Of a stretch of DNA of 11,346 bases, positions 1-6,933 are shown piece by piece. The first letter of the stretch is position 1. The number at the start of each line of letters is the position of its first letter. The translations under genes were made by a program, and so were the position numbers. Source of the DNA: Lachnospiraceae bacterium (lineage in GTDB: Bacteria; Bacillota_A; Clostridia; Lachnospirales; Lachnospiraceae); assembly GCA_017437705.1 (NCBI GenBank), contig JAFRYJ010000210.1:1-11346 (forward strand). The letters run 5' to 3'. The notes below the pieces were generated by a model. That model was not told the origin of the DNA, made no database searches, and saw nothing but the letters and a program-made list of their open reading frames with translations.

Positions 1-2
1 AA

Positions 3-644
3 GGCATCAGCGCGTTTTACGTGGACGACAGGCACGAGAGGCACGATATACTGGAGCACGTTTCTTTCACGGTCCGTGAGAACGAGACCCTTGGACTGGT
101 GGGCGAAAGCGGCTCCGGCAAGAGCACCCTGGCAAGGATCATAACGGGTCTCAATAAAGAATATACAGGGACCTTCGATACCTTCGGGAACAGGCCCCAG
201 ATGATATTCCAGGACGCCTACAGCTCCCTTAATCCCGCCAGGGACGTGGAGTGGATACTGGGCGAGCCCCTGCGCGTGAAGGGCGTTAAGGGGCGTAAGG
301 AGAGACGGGAGATCATCCTGGATATCCTTAAAAAGGTCGGACTGGACGAGACCTATCTGGACAAGAAGCCCAGAGACATGTCCGGCGGCCAGAGGCAGAG
401 AGTCTGCATAGGATGTGCCCTGTGCTCGGAATCGAAACTGATAATCGCCGACGAAGCCGTTTCCTCGCTTGATGTTACGGTATCGTCCAAAATACTTAAG
501 CTGATGCAGGACCTGCAGAAGGAGAAGGGCTTCGGGATTTTGTTTATCTCACATAACATGGAGCTGGTGGAAAAGTACTGCCACAGGGTGGTGGAGATAA
601 AGGACAGGACGGTGGTTCCAAGGGAACAGCCGGAAAATGAATAA
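3..644 (+). CDS. Peptide/nickel-type ABC transporter ATP-binding protein (DppF/OppF-like), 5' end missing
   Basis: Cytoplasmic ATPase subunit that would power an oligopeptide, dipeptide or nickel importer. The frame is open to the left edge, so the true start lies outside the window; a GTG at 21 is internal. Counting from that GTG as residue 1, the motifs in order are: Walker A GESGSGKST (28-36); a Q-loop of the peptide-importer type, IFQDAYSSLNP, where the family usually reads FQDPYSSLNP; signature MSGGQRQRV; Walker B LIIADEAVSSLD, where DEPVSALD is usual; and the switch histidine in FISHN. These mark the Opp/Dpp/Nik ATPase group. The protein ends about 30 residues after the switch histidine, so the C-terminal oligopeptide-binding extension common in OppF/DppF is absent. 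Partner permease and binding-protein genes presumably lie upstream. A strong terminator follows immediately. The family call is secure; the substrate is not. Confidence 0.93.
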   Translation, partial: GISAFYVDDRHERHDILEHVSFTVRENETLGLVGESGSGKSTLARIITGLNKEYTGTFDTFGNRPQMIFQDAYSSLNPARDVEWILGEPLRVKGVKGRKERREIILDILKKVGLDETYLDKKPRDMSGGQRQRVCIGCALCSESKLIIADEAVSSLDVTVSSKILKLMQDLQKEKGFGILFISHNMELVEKYCHRVVEIKDRTVVPREQPENE

Positions 645-652
645 TAATGCAG

Positions 653-690
653 AAGCACCGAAAGGATCTGAATGGTCTTTTCGGTGCTTT
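653..690 (+). terminator. Rho-independent terminator of the ABC transporter operon
   Basis: A long hairpin has a 5' arm AAGCACCGAAA (653-663) perfectly matched by TTTCGGTGCTT (679-689). Pairing continues inward to 668/674 with some G-U pairs, leaving a five-base loop (669-673). A T-rich tract (688-697) follows. It starts 8 bases after the ATPase stop codon and should end that transcript. Confidence 0.88.
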
Positions 691-728
691 TATATTTCGC
701 CGCCGGCAGCGGATCGCCGATCAGGATA

Positions 729-757
729 TTCAAAATCCGTCGGAAAAATGTTATTTT
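729..757 (+). promoter_or_regulatory. Putative promoter for the M20 hydrolase gene
   Basis: A -35-like TTCAAA (729-734) is followed after 17 bases by TATTTT (752-757), preceded by TG one base upstream (749-750), an extended -10 arrangement. It lies after the upstream terminator and about 70 bases before the gene start, as expected for an independent transcript. Read by eye only. Confidence 0.45.
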
Positions 758-826
758 ACAATTGGAACGGTTCACCGAAGCATCATTGCAGCGGAAACAT
801 CAGCAACAAATACAGGAGGCGGACCT

Positions 827-2071
827 ATGTACAGAGCAGTTGAAAAGAACAGAGAAGACTTTATTGATTTTATGAAGCGCCTTATTTCCCACCGGTCCTA
901 TTCGGGAGAGGAGGGAGAGATAGCGGCATGTATACTTGAGGAGTTCAAAAAGACAGAGGTCGACGAAGCATTCGTCGACGGGATAGGGAATGTTGTCGGC
1001 ATCATCCGGGGGACCGGCGAAGGACCGAATATACTGATGATATCCCACATGGATGCAGTACCCGAGGACAGCCTGGAAAACTGGGCGCCCTTTGATCCCT
1101 ACAGACCTGAAATTAAAGACGGCATGCTGTACGGGCGCGGGATCTCGGACATGAAGGGCGGGCTGGCATCACAGCTTTACGGCATGAAGGTGCTGGCGGA
1201 AGGCATCAGAAAGGCGGGCGTAAGGCTGCCGGGCGACCTGGCGATGGTGTGCACCGTACAGGAGGAGCCTGCCGGATTCGCAGGCGCCAACTATTTCTTT
1301 GACAATACCATGGCGGAGCACGATATAAAGGCGGATTTCGTTTTCCTGGCTGAGCCGTCTCATAACGAGCTTATGCTTGGCCAGCGGGGCAAGGTGGAGA
1401 TCGCGGTAAAGACCTTAGGAAAGACCGCCCATGCATCGAAGCCCTCGGAGGGTGTTAACGCCCTGGAGCTGATGGTGCCCATCATGCAGGACATCTTCAC
1501 ACATACCGGTATCGACCTTAAAACGGATCCGCTGCTGGGCGAATGCACCGTTACGATCCTGAAGTGCACGGCCGGCGGGGATTATTCCAGCATTCCCGAC
1601 GAATGCGAGATCCTGGTGGACAGGCGGTATACCACGGAGCAGACCATGGAAGAGCTGCTGGACGAGTTCAGGGTGATCTTCAAGCGGCTGAAGACGGCTT
1701 ATCCCGATTTCAGGGGCGAAGTCTATATGAGGGAGTTCGAGGAGATATCGTATACGGGCGTTAAAAGCATGAGCCGCAAATACAACCCGCCATGGATCAC
1801 CGACAGGGACCACCCCATCGTGCAGAAGGCATTTACGGCGCTTGAAAAGGTGGGGCAGGAGCCGAAGGGAGCGTACTGGCTGTTCGGCACCGAGGGCTGC
1901 GTGTCCTGCGCGATGCACGGGATCCCTACTCTGGGCTATTCCGGGGCAGTGGAGTCTCAGGCACATCAGCCCAAAGAGCACGTGTCCCTGGATGAGATGA
2001 TGAAGACTCTCGAAGGCTATGTGTCCATATTTGCCGAGGTCTATGATGTGGACAGGACCGTATTTGAGTAA
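827..2071 (+). CDS. M20-family metallohydrolase (YgeY-like peptidase/deacylase)
   Basis: A 414-residue cytoplasmic di-zinc hydrolase of the M20/ArgE/DapE fold. It would cleave a peptide, N-acyl or N-carbamoyl amide bond. Visible M20 elements: the first metal motif SHMDAV with ligand H74 and D76; RGISDMKGG with bridging D108; the catalytic pair E146-E147 in VQEEPAG; metal ligand E176 in LAEPS; the lid-domain histidine H202 in TAHAS; and the last ligand H380 in ESQAHQPKEH. GQRGKVEI and the overall layout resemble E. coli YgeY, a group tied by name to selenium metabolism, but no selenium genes are seen here. The start is ATG 827 because AGGAGG lies 7 bases upstream (814-819). An in-frame ATG at 647 overlaps the terminator and lacks a site. 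Substrate unknown; family call firm. Confidence 0.92.
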   Translation: MYRAVEKNREDFIDFMKRLISHRSYSGEEGEIAACILEEFKKTEVDEAFVDGIGNVVGIIRGTGEGPNILMISHMDAVPEDSLENWAPFDPYRPEIKDGMLYGRGISDMKGGLASQLYGMKVLAEGIRKAGVRLPGDLAMVCTVQEEPAGFAGANYFFDNTMAEHDIKADFVFLAEPSHNELMLGQRGKVEIAVKTLGKTAHASKPSEGVNALELMVPIMQDIFTHTGIDLKTDPLLGECTVTILKCTAGGDYSSIPDECEILVDRRYTTEQTMEELLDEFRVIFKRLKTAYPDFRGEVYMREFEEISYTGVKSMSRKYNPPWITDRDHPIVQKAFTALEKVGQEPKGAYWLFGTEGCVSCAMHGIPTLGYSGAVESQAHQPKEHVSLDEMMKTLEGYVSIFAEVYDVDRTVFE

Positions 2072-2090
2072 CAGCGCAGCTGTTGTTTTT
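2070..2090 (+). terminator. Weak terminator overlapping the M20 stop codon
   Basis: A six-pair stem AACAGC / GCTGTT (2070-2075 and 2079-2084) with a three-base loop is followed by GTTTTTT-like sequence to 2090. The stem is short and begins inside the stop codon, so termination is probably partial and some readthrough into the next gene is likely. Confidence 0.5.
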
Positions 2091-2112
2091 ACGGTTTCAT
2101 AAATGATATTAT
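2083..2112 (+). promoter_or_regulatory. Putative promoter for the M81 hydrolase gene
   Basis: TTGTTT (2083-2088) is separated by 18 bases from TATTAT (2107-2112). The -10 is preceded by TG plus one base (2104-2106), an extended -10. It overlaps the T tract of the preceding weak terminator. The surrounding A/T-rich stretch makes chance matches easy, so the call is tentative. Confidence 0.35.
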
Positions 2113-2176
2113 ATATTCAATAAACAATGCTGTGGTCAGTGCATCACGACCTGCAGAACATGAAAGGGGAAACAAA

Positions 2177-3679
2177 ATGAAACGTGTACTTATCTGTGAA
2201 TTCCACGAGGAATCCTGCACCTTTAATCCGGAGATCGTCGAGCTCAGCTTTTTCGAAGGAGTAAGATACGCCGAAGGGCAGGAAGCCTACGATCTCTGCA
2301 AGGAGCTTCCCTGTGCATTTCACGGCATGATCGACGCCATCGAGGAGGACGGCGGGGAGGTCATTCCGGGCATCTCACTTTACGGAGGCTCCGGCGGCGT
2401 CATCTCCGATAAGGTCTACAAGCTTTTAAAGGACAGGACAGAGTATTATATAAAGAATTCCGGCGAGCTGGATGCCGTATTTCTTTCACTCCACGGAGCA
2501 ACCGTTGTTGAATCCGTGTGGGATGCCTGCGGCGAATACATTAAATTCGTAAGGGAGCTTATCGGGCCGGACAAGGTGATAGCGGCATCATTCGACCTGC
2601 ATGCCGAGCTTACGGACACGGTTCTCAAAAATGCAGATGCATGCTGTGCATATCAGACATATCCCCATGTTGATTTCTACAATACGGGTCTCCGTGCAGG
2701 CCGCATGGGTATGAGGATCCTTGACGGCAAGCCCACAGTTATGGCGGCCGTGCACATCCCCATGCTGGTTCCCGCTCAGGGCTATACATCGCTTAAGAGC
2801 CCCGTAAAGGAGATCATGGACCGCGGCCATCAGCTTATTGATGACGGCGAGATCCTTGACTTTACGGTAAATACAGTAACGCCCTGGATGGATATCGATC
2901 CCCATCAGTGCTCGACTGTTGTAATAGCAGAGGACGGAGAGACGGCCTGCAAGTATGCCGACGAGCTGGCAGAGATGCTCTTTGCAGCCAAGGATCAGAT
3001 GTGGCCGGAGATGCTCACCGTTGATGAGATCATAGACCTTGCGGAGAAACCGGAAACGGCCAAGCCTGTTATCGTGGGCGACGGCGCCGATTCCGTCAAC
3101 AGCGGCACCGCAGGAGACTGCATCTACGAGGCGCTTCGTGTTTATGAAAGAGGCTCATCTCTTAAGACAGGCATGTTCGTTAAGGATCCCGAGACCGTTG
3201 CAAAGGCCTTTGAGATAGGCGTAGGCGGATACGGCGATTTCGAGATCGGCGGCAAGATCACTCCCGACGTTCCCGGACCGCTGAAAGCCCGCGGAAAAGT
3301 AAGATGCCTTTCCGACGGCGAGTACGTTCAGGAAGGACCCGCAGGCAAGGGATTCCCCTGCCAGATGGGGCGCACATGCGTTATTTCGATCGGCAATATC
3401 GACCTTATGGTCTGCGAGGATCCCAGAGGATCATCGGGCGATCCCCAGATCCTCAGGCACTTCGGCATCGAGCCCAAGCTTTACGATCTGATAGTTGTTA
3501 AGGCGGCGACATCATTCATCGTGCCTTACGGACCCATCGCGGGAACGATAGTTATTGCCGACACCCCCGGTGCGGCAGCCGCAAACCTTCACAGATTCAA
3601 CTGGAAGAACAAGAGCGCAAACAAATATCCGTTTGACCTTGATCCGGATTACAAGCTGGAGAAAGCGACCGTAAGGTGA
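2177..3679 (+). CDS. M81/MlrC-family metallohydrolase
   Basis: A 500-residue protein of the M81 family, named after MlrC, which degrades linearised microcystin. Most members sit in bacteria that never meet microcystin and are thought to act on other peptides or amides. Supporting motifs: N-terminal ICEFHEESCTFNP (family usually H-E-T-N-T-F); LSLHGA around H106; the metal-binding stretch FDLHAE with D140 and H142; YPHVDFY with H164; a glycine-rich GDGADSVNSGTAGD at 301-314 at the start of the C-terminal MlrC domain; and VVKAATSF near 440-447. Both family domains are present and full length. The start at ATG 2177 is preceded by an AGGGGA site. A possible in-frame start at 2132 has no site. The neighbouring M20 hydrolase suggests a shared breakdown pathway, which is inference. 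It would act in the cytoplasm; no signal peptide is seen. Confidence 0.9.
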   Translation: MKRVLICEFHEESCTFNPEIVELSFFEGVRYAEGQEAYDLCKELPCAFHGMIDAIEEDGGEVIPGISLYGGSGGVISDKVYKLLKDRTEYYIKNSGELDAVFLSLHGATVVESVWDACGEYIKFVRELIGPDKVIAASFDLHAELTDTVLKNADACCAYQTYPHVDFYNTGLRAGRMGMRILDGKPTVMAAVHIPMLVPAQGYTSLKSPVKEIMDRGHQLIDDGEILDFTVNTVTPWMDIDPHQCSTVVIAEDGETACKYADELAEMLFAAKDQMWPEMLTVDEIIDLAEKPETAKPVIVGDGADSVNSGTAGDCIYEALRVYERGSSLKTGMFVKDPETVAKAFEIGVGGYGDFEIGGKITPDVPGPLKARGKVRCLSDGEYVQEGPAGKGFPCQMGRTCVISIGNIDLMVCEDPRGSSGDPQILRHFGIEPKLYDLIVVKAATSFIVPYGPIAGTIVIADTPGAAAANLHRFNWKNKSANKYPFDLDPDYKLEKATVR

Positions 3680-3726
3680 TATTCCCGGGAAGAGAGTTTT
3701 CGAAAACATAAAACTGCACGAAAAAC

Positions 3727-3754
3727 GGCCTCATCATAAAGATGAGGCCATTTT
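3727..3754. terminator. Bidirectional terminator between convergent genes
   Basis: Perfect nine-pair stem GGCCTCATC / GATGAGGCC (3727-3735 and 3741-3749) with loop ATAAA. It is followed by ATTTT on the plus strand and flanked by AAAAAC on the other side, which reads GTTTTT on the minus strand. It can therefore end both the M81 gene and the dehydrogenase gene that converge here. Confidence 0.85.
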
Positions 3755-3786
3755 AATGCGACATAGCTGGCGGTCTTTTTTGATTT

Positions 3787-4818
3787 TTATCTGTAATCGA
3801 TAACGACCTTTACGGCTTCTGCTGCATGGCTTGCCTGCTCGATCGCATCAGGAAACTCTTCGTGAGGGAATACGTGAGTGATGATCTCCGGCAGCTTGCA
3901 TTCCGGATCGTTAAGCGTGTCTATGGCCGTCTGGATATCCTGAGGAGTATATCCTCTGGAGCCGCAGATCTTTACCTCTTTTGCGAGAAGGAAGAAGGGG
4001 CTGAATTCCGCCGGCGTCATGTTGATCGCCACGATGGAGAGTCTAGATCCGATCTTGGCATTGTCCATGAATTCCTTGGTGATGAAGGGCGCTCCGGCAC
4101 AGTCTATGACAACGTCCACGTTCCAGGTCTCTTCACTTACGTTGCCGATGCAGGTGCCCCACTGTTCCTTTACAAAATCCACAAGGCTTCCCTTTTCGGG
4201 GTTGAAGGTTATCGCTCCCATCTTCTCAGCAAATCCGAGCTTAAACTCGTTGATGTCGGATACGATGATGTCCGTAATACCCTTCTTCTGAAGAGCGGCA
4301 ACAGCGGAAAGGCCTATCGTGCCCGCACCGTAAACAAGAGCCTTTTCTCCTGCTTTCGCATCAACGATGGAAACACCGTGAGTCGATACGCTGAGGGGTT
4401 CTGCCAGCACACCTTTATCGAAAGAAAGCGTGTCGGGGAGTGCAAGCACGTTATAACCGAGCTGCGCTTCTTCCACATAAACATATTCCGAAAACGCACC
4501 TGACATATCAGCGATCTCGGTAGAGTTCATTCCGCATGACAGCGGTCTTCTGGCCGTGGGATTTATCGTTACTCTCATGCCTACGGGGATATCCTTTACG
4601 TTGCATCCGGCTTCGCATACGGTGCCCACGAACTCGTGTCCGAACTGGTTTCCGGGATAAATGCCCAGCGCATCGCCTCCGTAAAGATATGCACCGACGT
4701 CCGTTCCGCAGATACCGGCCTTTTCAACCTTGATCAGAATATCATCATCCTTAATGACGGGCTTGTCGACATCGCCCATCGTTACGCTTTTTACGCCCTG
4801 ATAAATAGCGGCTCTCAT
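3787..4818 (-). CDS. Zinc-dependent medium-chain alcohol/polyol dehydrogenase
   Basis: A 343-residue cytoplasmic oxidoreductase of the MDR superfamily, close in style to sorbitol, threonine and butanediol dehydrogenases. It would interconvert a secondary alcohol and ketone with a nicotinamide cofactor. Catalytic zinc ligands are present: C37 in GICGTD, H61-E62 in GHEF, and E140 in LAEPL. The Rossmann motif is GAGTIG (164-169). An aspartate, D188, at the end of the second strand points to NAD rather than NADP. The four-cysteine structural zinc loop expected around residues 88-107 is shortened and keeps only C95. The start is set by AAGGAGG (4826-4832 on the plus strand) 7 bases before ATG. The gene is divergent from a TetR regulator, which probably controls it. 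The substrate cannot be read from sequence. Confidence 0.9.
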   Translation of the reverse strand: MRAAIYQGVKSVTMGDVDKPVIKDDDILIKVEKAGICGTDVGAYLYGGDALGIYPGNQFGHEFVGTVCEAGCNVKDIPVGMRVTINPTARRPLSCGMNSTEIADMSGAFSEYVYVEEAQLGYNVLALPDTLSFDKGVLAEPLSVSTHGVSIVDAKAGEKALVYGAGTIGLSAVAALQKKGITDIIVSDINEFKLGFAEKMGAITFNPEKGSLVDFVKEQWGTCIGNVSEETWNVDVVIDCAGAPFITKEFMDNAKIGSRLSIVAINMTPAEFSPFFLLAKEVKICGSRGYTPQDIQTAIDTLNDPECKLPEIITHVFPHEEFPDAIEQASHAAEAVKVVIDYR

Positions 4819-4857
4819 AGTTTTGCCTCCTTATTTGAATTGATCTAACCGTTATTC

Positions 4858-4886
4858 ATCTTATCGCAGGCAGACCGGCGATTCAA
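4858..4886 (-). promoter_or_regulatory. Putative promoter for the dehydrogenase gene
   Basis: On the minus strand TTGAAT (4881-4886) is followed after 17 bases by TAAGAT (4858-4863). This places the transcript start about 30-40 bases before the ATG and leaves room for the AAGGAGG site. It lies back to back with the regulator's promoter, so one bound repressor could cover both. Four of six consensus matches in each box. Confidence 0.4.
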
Positions 4887-4907
4887 TTTACACTTTTGCA
4901 CACAATG

Positions 4908-4936
4908 TTACATAAAATTCGTAAATGGTGTATACT
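4908..4936 (+). promoter_or_regulatory. Putative promoter for the TetR-family regulator
   Basis: TTACAT (4908-4913), a 17-base gap, then TATACT (4931-4936), about 24 bases before the start codon. Good spacing and a near-consensus -10. A TetR-type operator would be expected in or near this region, but I could not identify a convincing palindrome. Confidence 0.5.
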
Positions 4937-4959
4937 GATCCTGATGATTGGAGGCTGCC

Positions 4960-5544
4960 ATGAATAAGAACGATCTGCGCTATCGAAAAACAGACGACGC
5001 CATCAGAAACGCTTTCCTTGAGTGCGTGGACCGGGAAGAGTTTGATGATGTCCATGTATCGGACATCTGCAGGATCGCGGGAATCTCGCGAAGAGCGTTT
5101 TACGATCACTATACGGATAAATACGCACTCCTGGAGGCCGTATATGCGGACCTTAAAAAGGACATACGCGACAATCTTACGGACGGGATCATAACACAGA
5201 TGATCGAAGGAGATTTTCTGGAGCCCACGCGCTGGCACATGCAGCAGGTCTACGAGCATAGGGATATCATAAGGCCGCTCCTGATGGTCGATAAAACGGA
5301 ATATACAAAAATGTGTATCGAATTATACTACGACCTTCCCTGGTCAAGGGTGGTCCCCGATTATTACAAAAAGAAGGAAGACCCCAGGGTGTTTTTAAGC
5401 ATCAGCTATCTTGTAAACGGTATGGTCGGGTTTATTGCCGAATGGCTCAATAACATCGATCGCTATACCTTTGACGAGGCATTGATGCTGATGACGTCCC
5501 TGTGCGAAAGACCGGCCGCGCTGTTTATAAAACAGATCATGTAG
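4960..5544 (+). CDS. TetR/AcrR-family transcriptional regulator
   Basis: A 194-residue DNA-binding regulator. The N-terminal helix-turn-helix spans about residues 32-52, with VHVSDICRIAGISRRAFYDHY matching the TetR pattern (T/S-V-x-D-I-x-x-x-A-G-I-S-x-x-x-F-Y-x-H/Y-F/Y). KYALLEAVY follows, the usual start of the fourth helix. The remaining all-helical part is the ligand-binding and dimerisation region, of a type seen in short TetR proteins with few conserved ligand residues. ATG 4960 is chosen because GGAGG lies at 4950-4954. A TTG at 4948 would start inside that site. It is transcribed away from the dehydrogenase across a 141-base gap, so autoregulation and control of the dehydrogenase are likely by position. 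Effector unknown. Confidence 0.9.
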   Translation: MNKNDLRYRKTDDAIRNAFLECVDREEFDDVHVSDICRIAGISRRAFYDHYTDKYALLEAVYADLKKDIRDNLTDGIITQMIEGDFLEPTRWHMQQVYEHRDIIRPLLMVDKTEYTKMCIELYYDLPWSRVVPDYYKKKEDPRVFLSISYLVNGMVGFIAEWLNNIDRYTFDEALMLMTSLCERPAALFIKQIM

Positions 5545-5567
5545 GCGGATCGGAAGACAGGATCATT

Positions 5568-5595
5568 TTGATATCTGCAGAGTATATGTTATATT
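5568..5595 (+). promoter_or_regulatory. Promoter for the CCA-adding enzyme gene
   Basis: TTGATA (5568-5573) matches the -35 consensus at five of six positions. After 16 bases comes TATATT (5590-5595), also five of six, preceded by TG and one base (5587-5589). This is one of the best promoters in the window and fits a transcript start near 5602. Confidence 0.6.
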
Positions 5596-5640
5596 TGAAA
5601 AAAGGACCCGATCACGGGATCATCTAAAGAGGTCAGACAT

Positions 5641-6867
5641 TTGTTTATAGAGCTTCCCGAAAACGTAAAAAGAATAATAGAGACATTACAGGATAACGGC
5701 TTCGAGGCCTACGCCGTAGGCGGCTGCGTGCGGGATTCGATCCTTGGACGCACACCCGGCGACTGGGACATAACCACAAGCGCCGAGCCATATGAGATCA
5801 AGGCCATCTTCAGGCGTACCGTTGATACCGGCATTCAGCACGGCACCGTGACCGTACTTCTGGACAGCGATGCATATGAGGTGACTACCTACCGCGTGGA
5901 CGGGAATTATTCCGATTCAAGGCACCCGGACAGCGTCACCTTTACCAGAAACCTGGAAGAGGACCTCCTGCGCAGGGATTTCACCATCAACGCCATGGCC
6001 TATAATGATGCTGACGGGCTGAAGGACATCTACGGCGGAATGGAGGATCTTGAGAAGGGCATTATCAGATGCGTGGGCGTGCCGGAGGACAGATTCGGAG
6101 AAGATGCCCTGAGGATGCTCCGGGCCGTAAGGTTCTCGGCACAGCTGGGCTTTGAGCTCGATCCCGACACGGAAGAAGCAGTGAAGAAGCTCTGCGGCGA
6201 CCTGACACTCGTAAGCGCCGAGCGGATCCAGACGGAGCTTAAAAAGCTTTTAATGTCGAAAAGGCCTGTTTATGTTAAAAAGCTGGAGGAGCTGGGCATC
6301 ACGGAGCACGTGCTCACATGGATAAGCACGGATGAGCAGATACTCGAAATGCTCCGGTGCTCAGATGAGGATTATTCGGTAAGGCTGGCGATACTCCTGT
6401 CTGAGGATCCGGAGAATGTGGCAACCCGGCTCAGGGAGCTTAAGCTGGATAATCATACGATCGACCTGGCGTGCGGGATACTGAATAACAAAGACAGGCC
6501 CATGGACCCCGCAAGGAGATATGTAAGGCATTTTCTTTCCAAAACGGGAGAAGAGCTTTTCAGGGAGATCGTAAAATACAAAAAGGCCGAAGCCTGCGGA
6601 AATAAGGAGCAGGAGAGTGCGGCAGATGAAACGCTCAAAACGGCGGAATCCGTGCTTGGAGGCGGAGAGTGCCTTTTTATAAAGGATCTTAAGATATCCG
6701 GCAGCGACATCATTAAGATGGGCTGCCCTCAGGGCCCGAAGGTGGGAGATGTACTGGAAGCGCTTCTGCAGAAAGTACTTGACGAGCCGGGGCTGAATGA
6801 TGCGGTCAGCCTTAGGGAAATGGCGGAGGAAATGGTCTCCGGGTTTAAAGACGATCAGACTGTATGA
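5641..6867 (+). CDS. cca: CCA tRNA nucleotidyltransferase (class II polymerase)
   Basis: A 408-residue enzyme that adds or repairs the 3' CCA end of tRNAs using CTP and ATP. The class II nucleotidyltransferase head is complete: YAVGGCVRDSILG (24-36); catalytic aspartates in GDWDIT (D41 and D43); the RRDFTINAMA flexible-loop/sugar-binding motif (111-120); and the EDALRMLRAVRF template for base recognition (E154, D155, R158, R161). AERIQTEL then leads into the helical neck and body. No HD phosphohydrolase domain is evident, so it resembles the Bacillus-type enzyme rather than the E. coli type. A related poly(A) polymerase is less likely in this lineage. The start is TTG at 5641 with AGAGG 8 bases upstream (5628-5632). 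No ATG fits before the GGCVRD motif. It has its own promoter and a downstream hairpin. Confidence 0.93.
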   Translation: MFIELPENVKRIIETLQDNGFEAYAVGGCVRDSILGRTPGDWDITTSAEPYEIKAIFRRTVDTGIQHGTVTVLLDSDAYEVTTYRVDGNYSDSRHPDSVTFTRNLEEDLLRRDFTINAMAYNDADGLKDIYGGMEDLEKGIIRCVGVPEDRFGEDALRMLRAVRFSAQLGFELDPDTEEAVKKLCGDLTLVSAERIQTELKKLLMSKRPVYVKKLEELGITEHVLTWISTDEQILEMLRCSDEDYSVRLAILLSEDPENVATRLRELKLDNHTIDLACGILNNKDRPMDPARRYVRHFLSKTGEELFREIVKYKKAEACGNKEQESAADETLKTAESVLGGGECLFIKDLKISGSDIIKMGCPQGPKVGDVLEALLQKVLDEPGLNDAVSLREMAEEMVSGFKDDQTV

Positions 6868-6884
6868 CCGCATTTACAGAAACA

Positions 6885-6920
6885 CTAAAGCCGCTCACCT
6901 GAAGGGGTGAACGGCTTTAG
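6885..6920. terminator. Hairpin terminator between convergent genes
   Basis: CTAAAGCCG (6885-6893) pairs perfectly with CGGCTTTAG (6912-6920). After one mismatch the stem continues as TCACC / GGTGA (6895-6899 and 6906-6910). The following T run is weak on either strand, so efficiency is uncertain, but position between the CCA enzyme gene and the convergent small gene supports a shared terminator. Confidence 0.7.
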
Positions 6921-6933
6921 CATTCTTGTGTAT

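Noticed and set aside
647..826. N-terminal extension of the M20 hydrolase back to ATG 647
   Set aside because: The extra 60 residues would be encoded by the terminator hairpin and promoter region, and M20 proteins start near the 827 ATG, which has AGGAGG upstream.
1415..1981. Open frame of 188 codons on the minus strand inside the M20 hydrolase gene
   Set aside because: Antisense to conserved M20 motifs; its sequence is arginine-, histidine- and leucine-rich without domain character.
3826..4503. Open frame of 225 codons on the plus strand inside the dehydrogenase gene
   Set aside because: It is antisense to a gene with intact catalytic motifs, has no family features or ribosome binding site, and reflects codon bias on the opposite strand.
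4886..4932. Possible TetR operator from ATTTAC...GTAAAT and TACAC...GTGTA
   Set aside because: The arms are 29-34 bases apart and their centres do not coincide, unlike compact TetR palindromes.
5607..5621. Small hairpin CCCG / CGGG in the leader of the CCA enzyme gene
   Set aside because: Only four pairs with mismatched flanks and alternative pairings through repeated GATC; too weak to call a terminator or riboswitch.
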